A stretch of 7,794 nt of DNA, from the NCBI GenBank assembly GCA_025457805.1, contig JALOTR010000103.1, positions 1-7,794 of the forward strand, given 5' to 3'. Numbering within the stretch: the first letter of the stretch is position 1; every line of letters begins with the position of its first letter. This DNA is from Akkermansiaceae bacterium. GTDB lineage: Bacteria > Verrucomicrobiota > Verrucomicrobiia > Verrucomicrobiales > Akkermansiaceae. Shown here piece after piece: positions 7,794 to 7,794 of this stretch. Both the position numbers and the translations under genes were made by a program. The notes beneath the pieces were generated by a model. It was given only the letters and a program-made list of their open reading frames with translations. It was not told the origin of the DNA and made no database searches.

Positions 7794-7794
7794 A

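Overview
The window looks like a chromosomal piece of a GC-rich, Gram-negative, polysaccharide-degrading bacterium, most likely of the Verrucomicrobiota (Luteolibacter/Haloferula/Rubritalea-like). This is inferred from the mix of secreted sulfatase, GH29 fucosidase, a discoidin-domain sensor kinase and monomeric isocitrate dehydrogenase. It is also suggested by the few strong Shine-Dalgarno sites. No rRNA or other phylogenetic marker is present to prove it.

Left part (2-3035, + strand): the 3' portion of a GH29 alpha-L-fucosidase gene is followed after 13 nt by a complete sulfatase gene with a signal peptide. Both have intact catalytic motifs. They look like the end of a polysaccharide-utilisation operon aimed at a sulfated, fucose-containing glycan (fucoidan-like or host-mucin-like).

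Middle part (3036-6005, + strand): a 223-nt spacer contains several closely packed perfect inverted repeats (3106-3241). It is followed by a two-component system: a 688-aa membrane histidine kinase, whose extracytoplasmic part holds two tandem galactose-binding-like (F5/8 type C, discoidin) domains, and a 222-aa NarL/LuxR-type response regulator 11 nt downstream. The arrangement suggests that the kinase senses a glycan outside the cytoplasmic membrane and that the regulator controls genes such as the neighbouring fucosidase and sulfatase. The link is inferred from adjacency and domain content.

Right part (6009-7794): immediately after the regulator stop lies a roughly 72-codon remnant of the C-terminal domain of a ComM/YifB-type Mg-chelatase-like ATPase. 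Next comes a complete rhomboid intramembrane serine protease gene (+ strand). Convergent to it is the 3' third of a monomeric NADP-dependent isocitrate dehydrogenase gene (- strand, running off the right end). This part looks like ordinary chromosome, and the comM remnant marks a recombination scar at its border with the glycan/sensor cluster.

No tRNA, rRNA, CRISPR array, transposase or convincing intrinsic terminator was seen.
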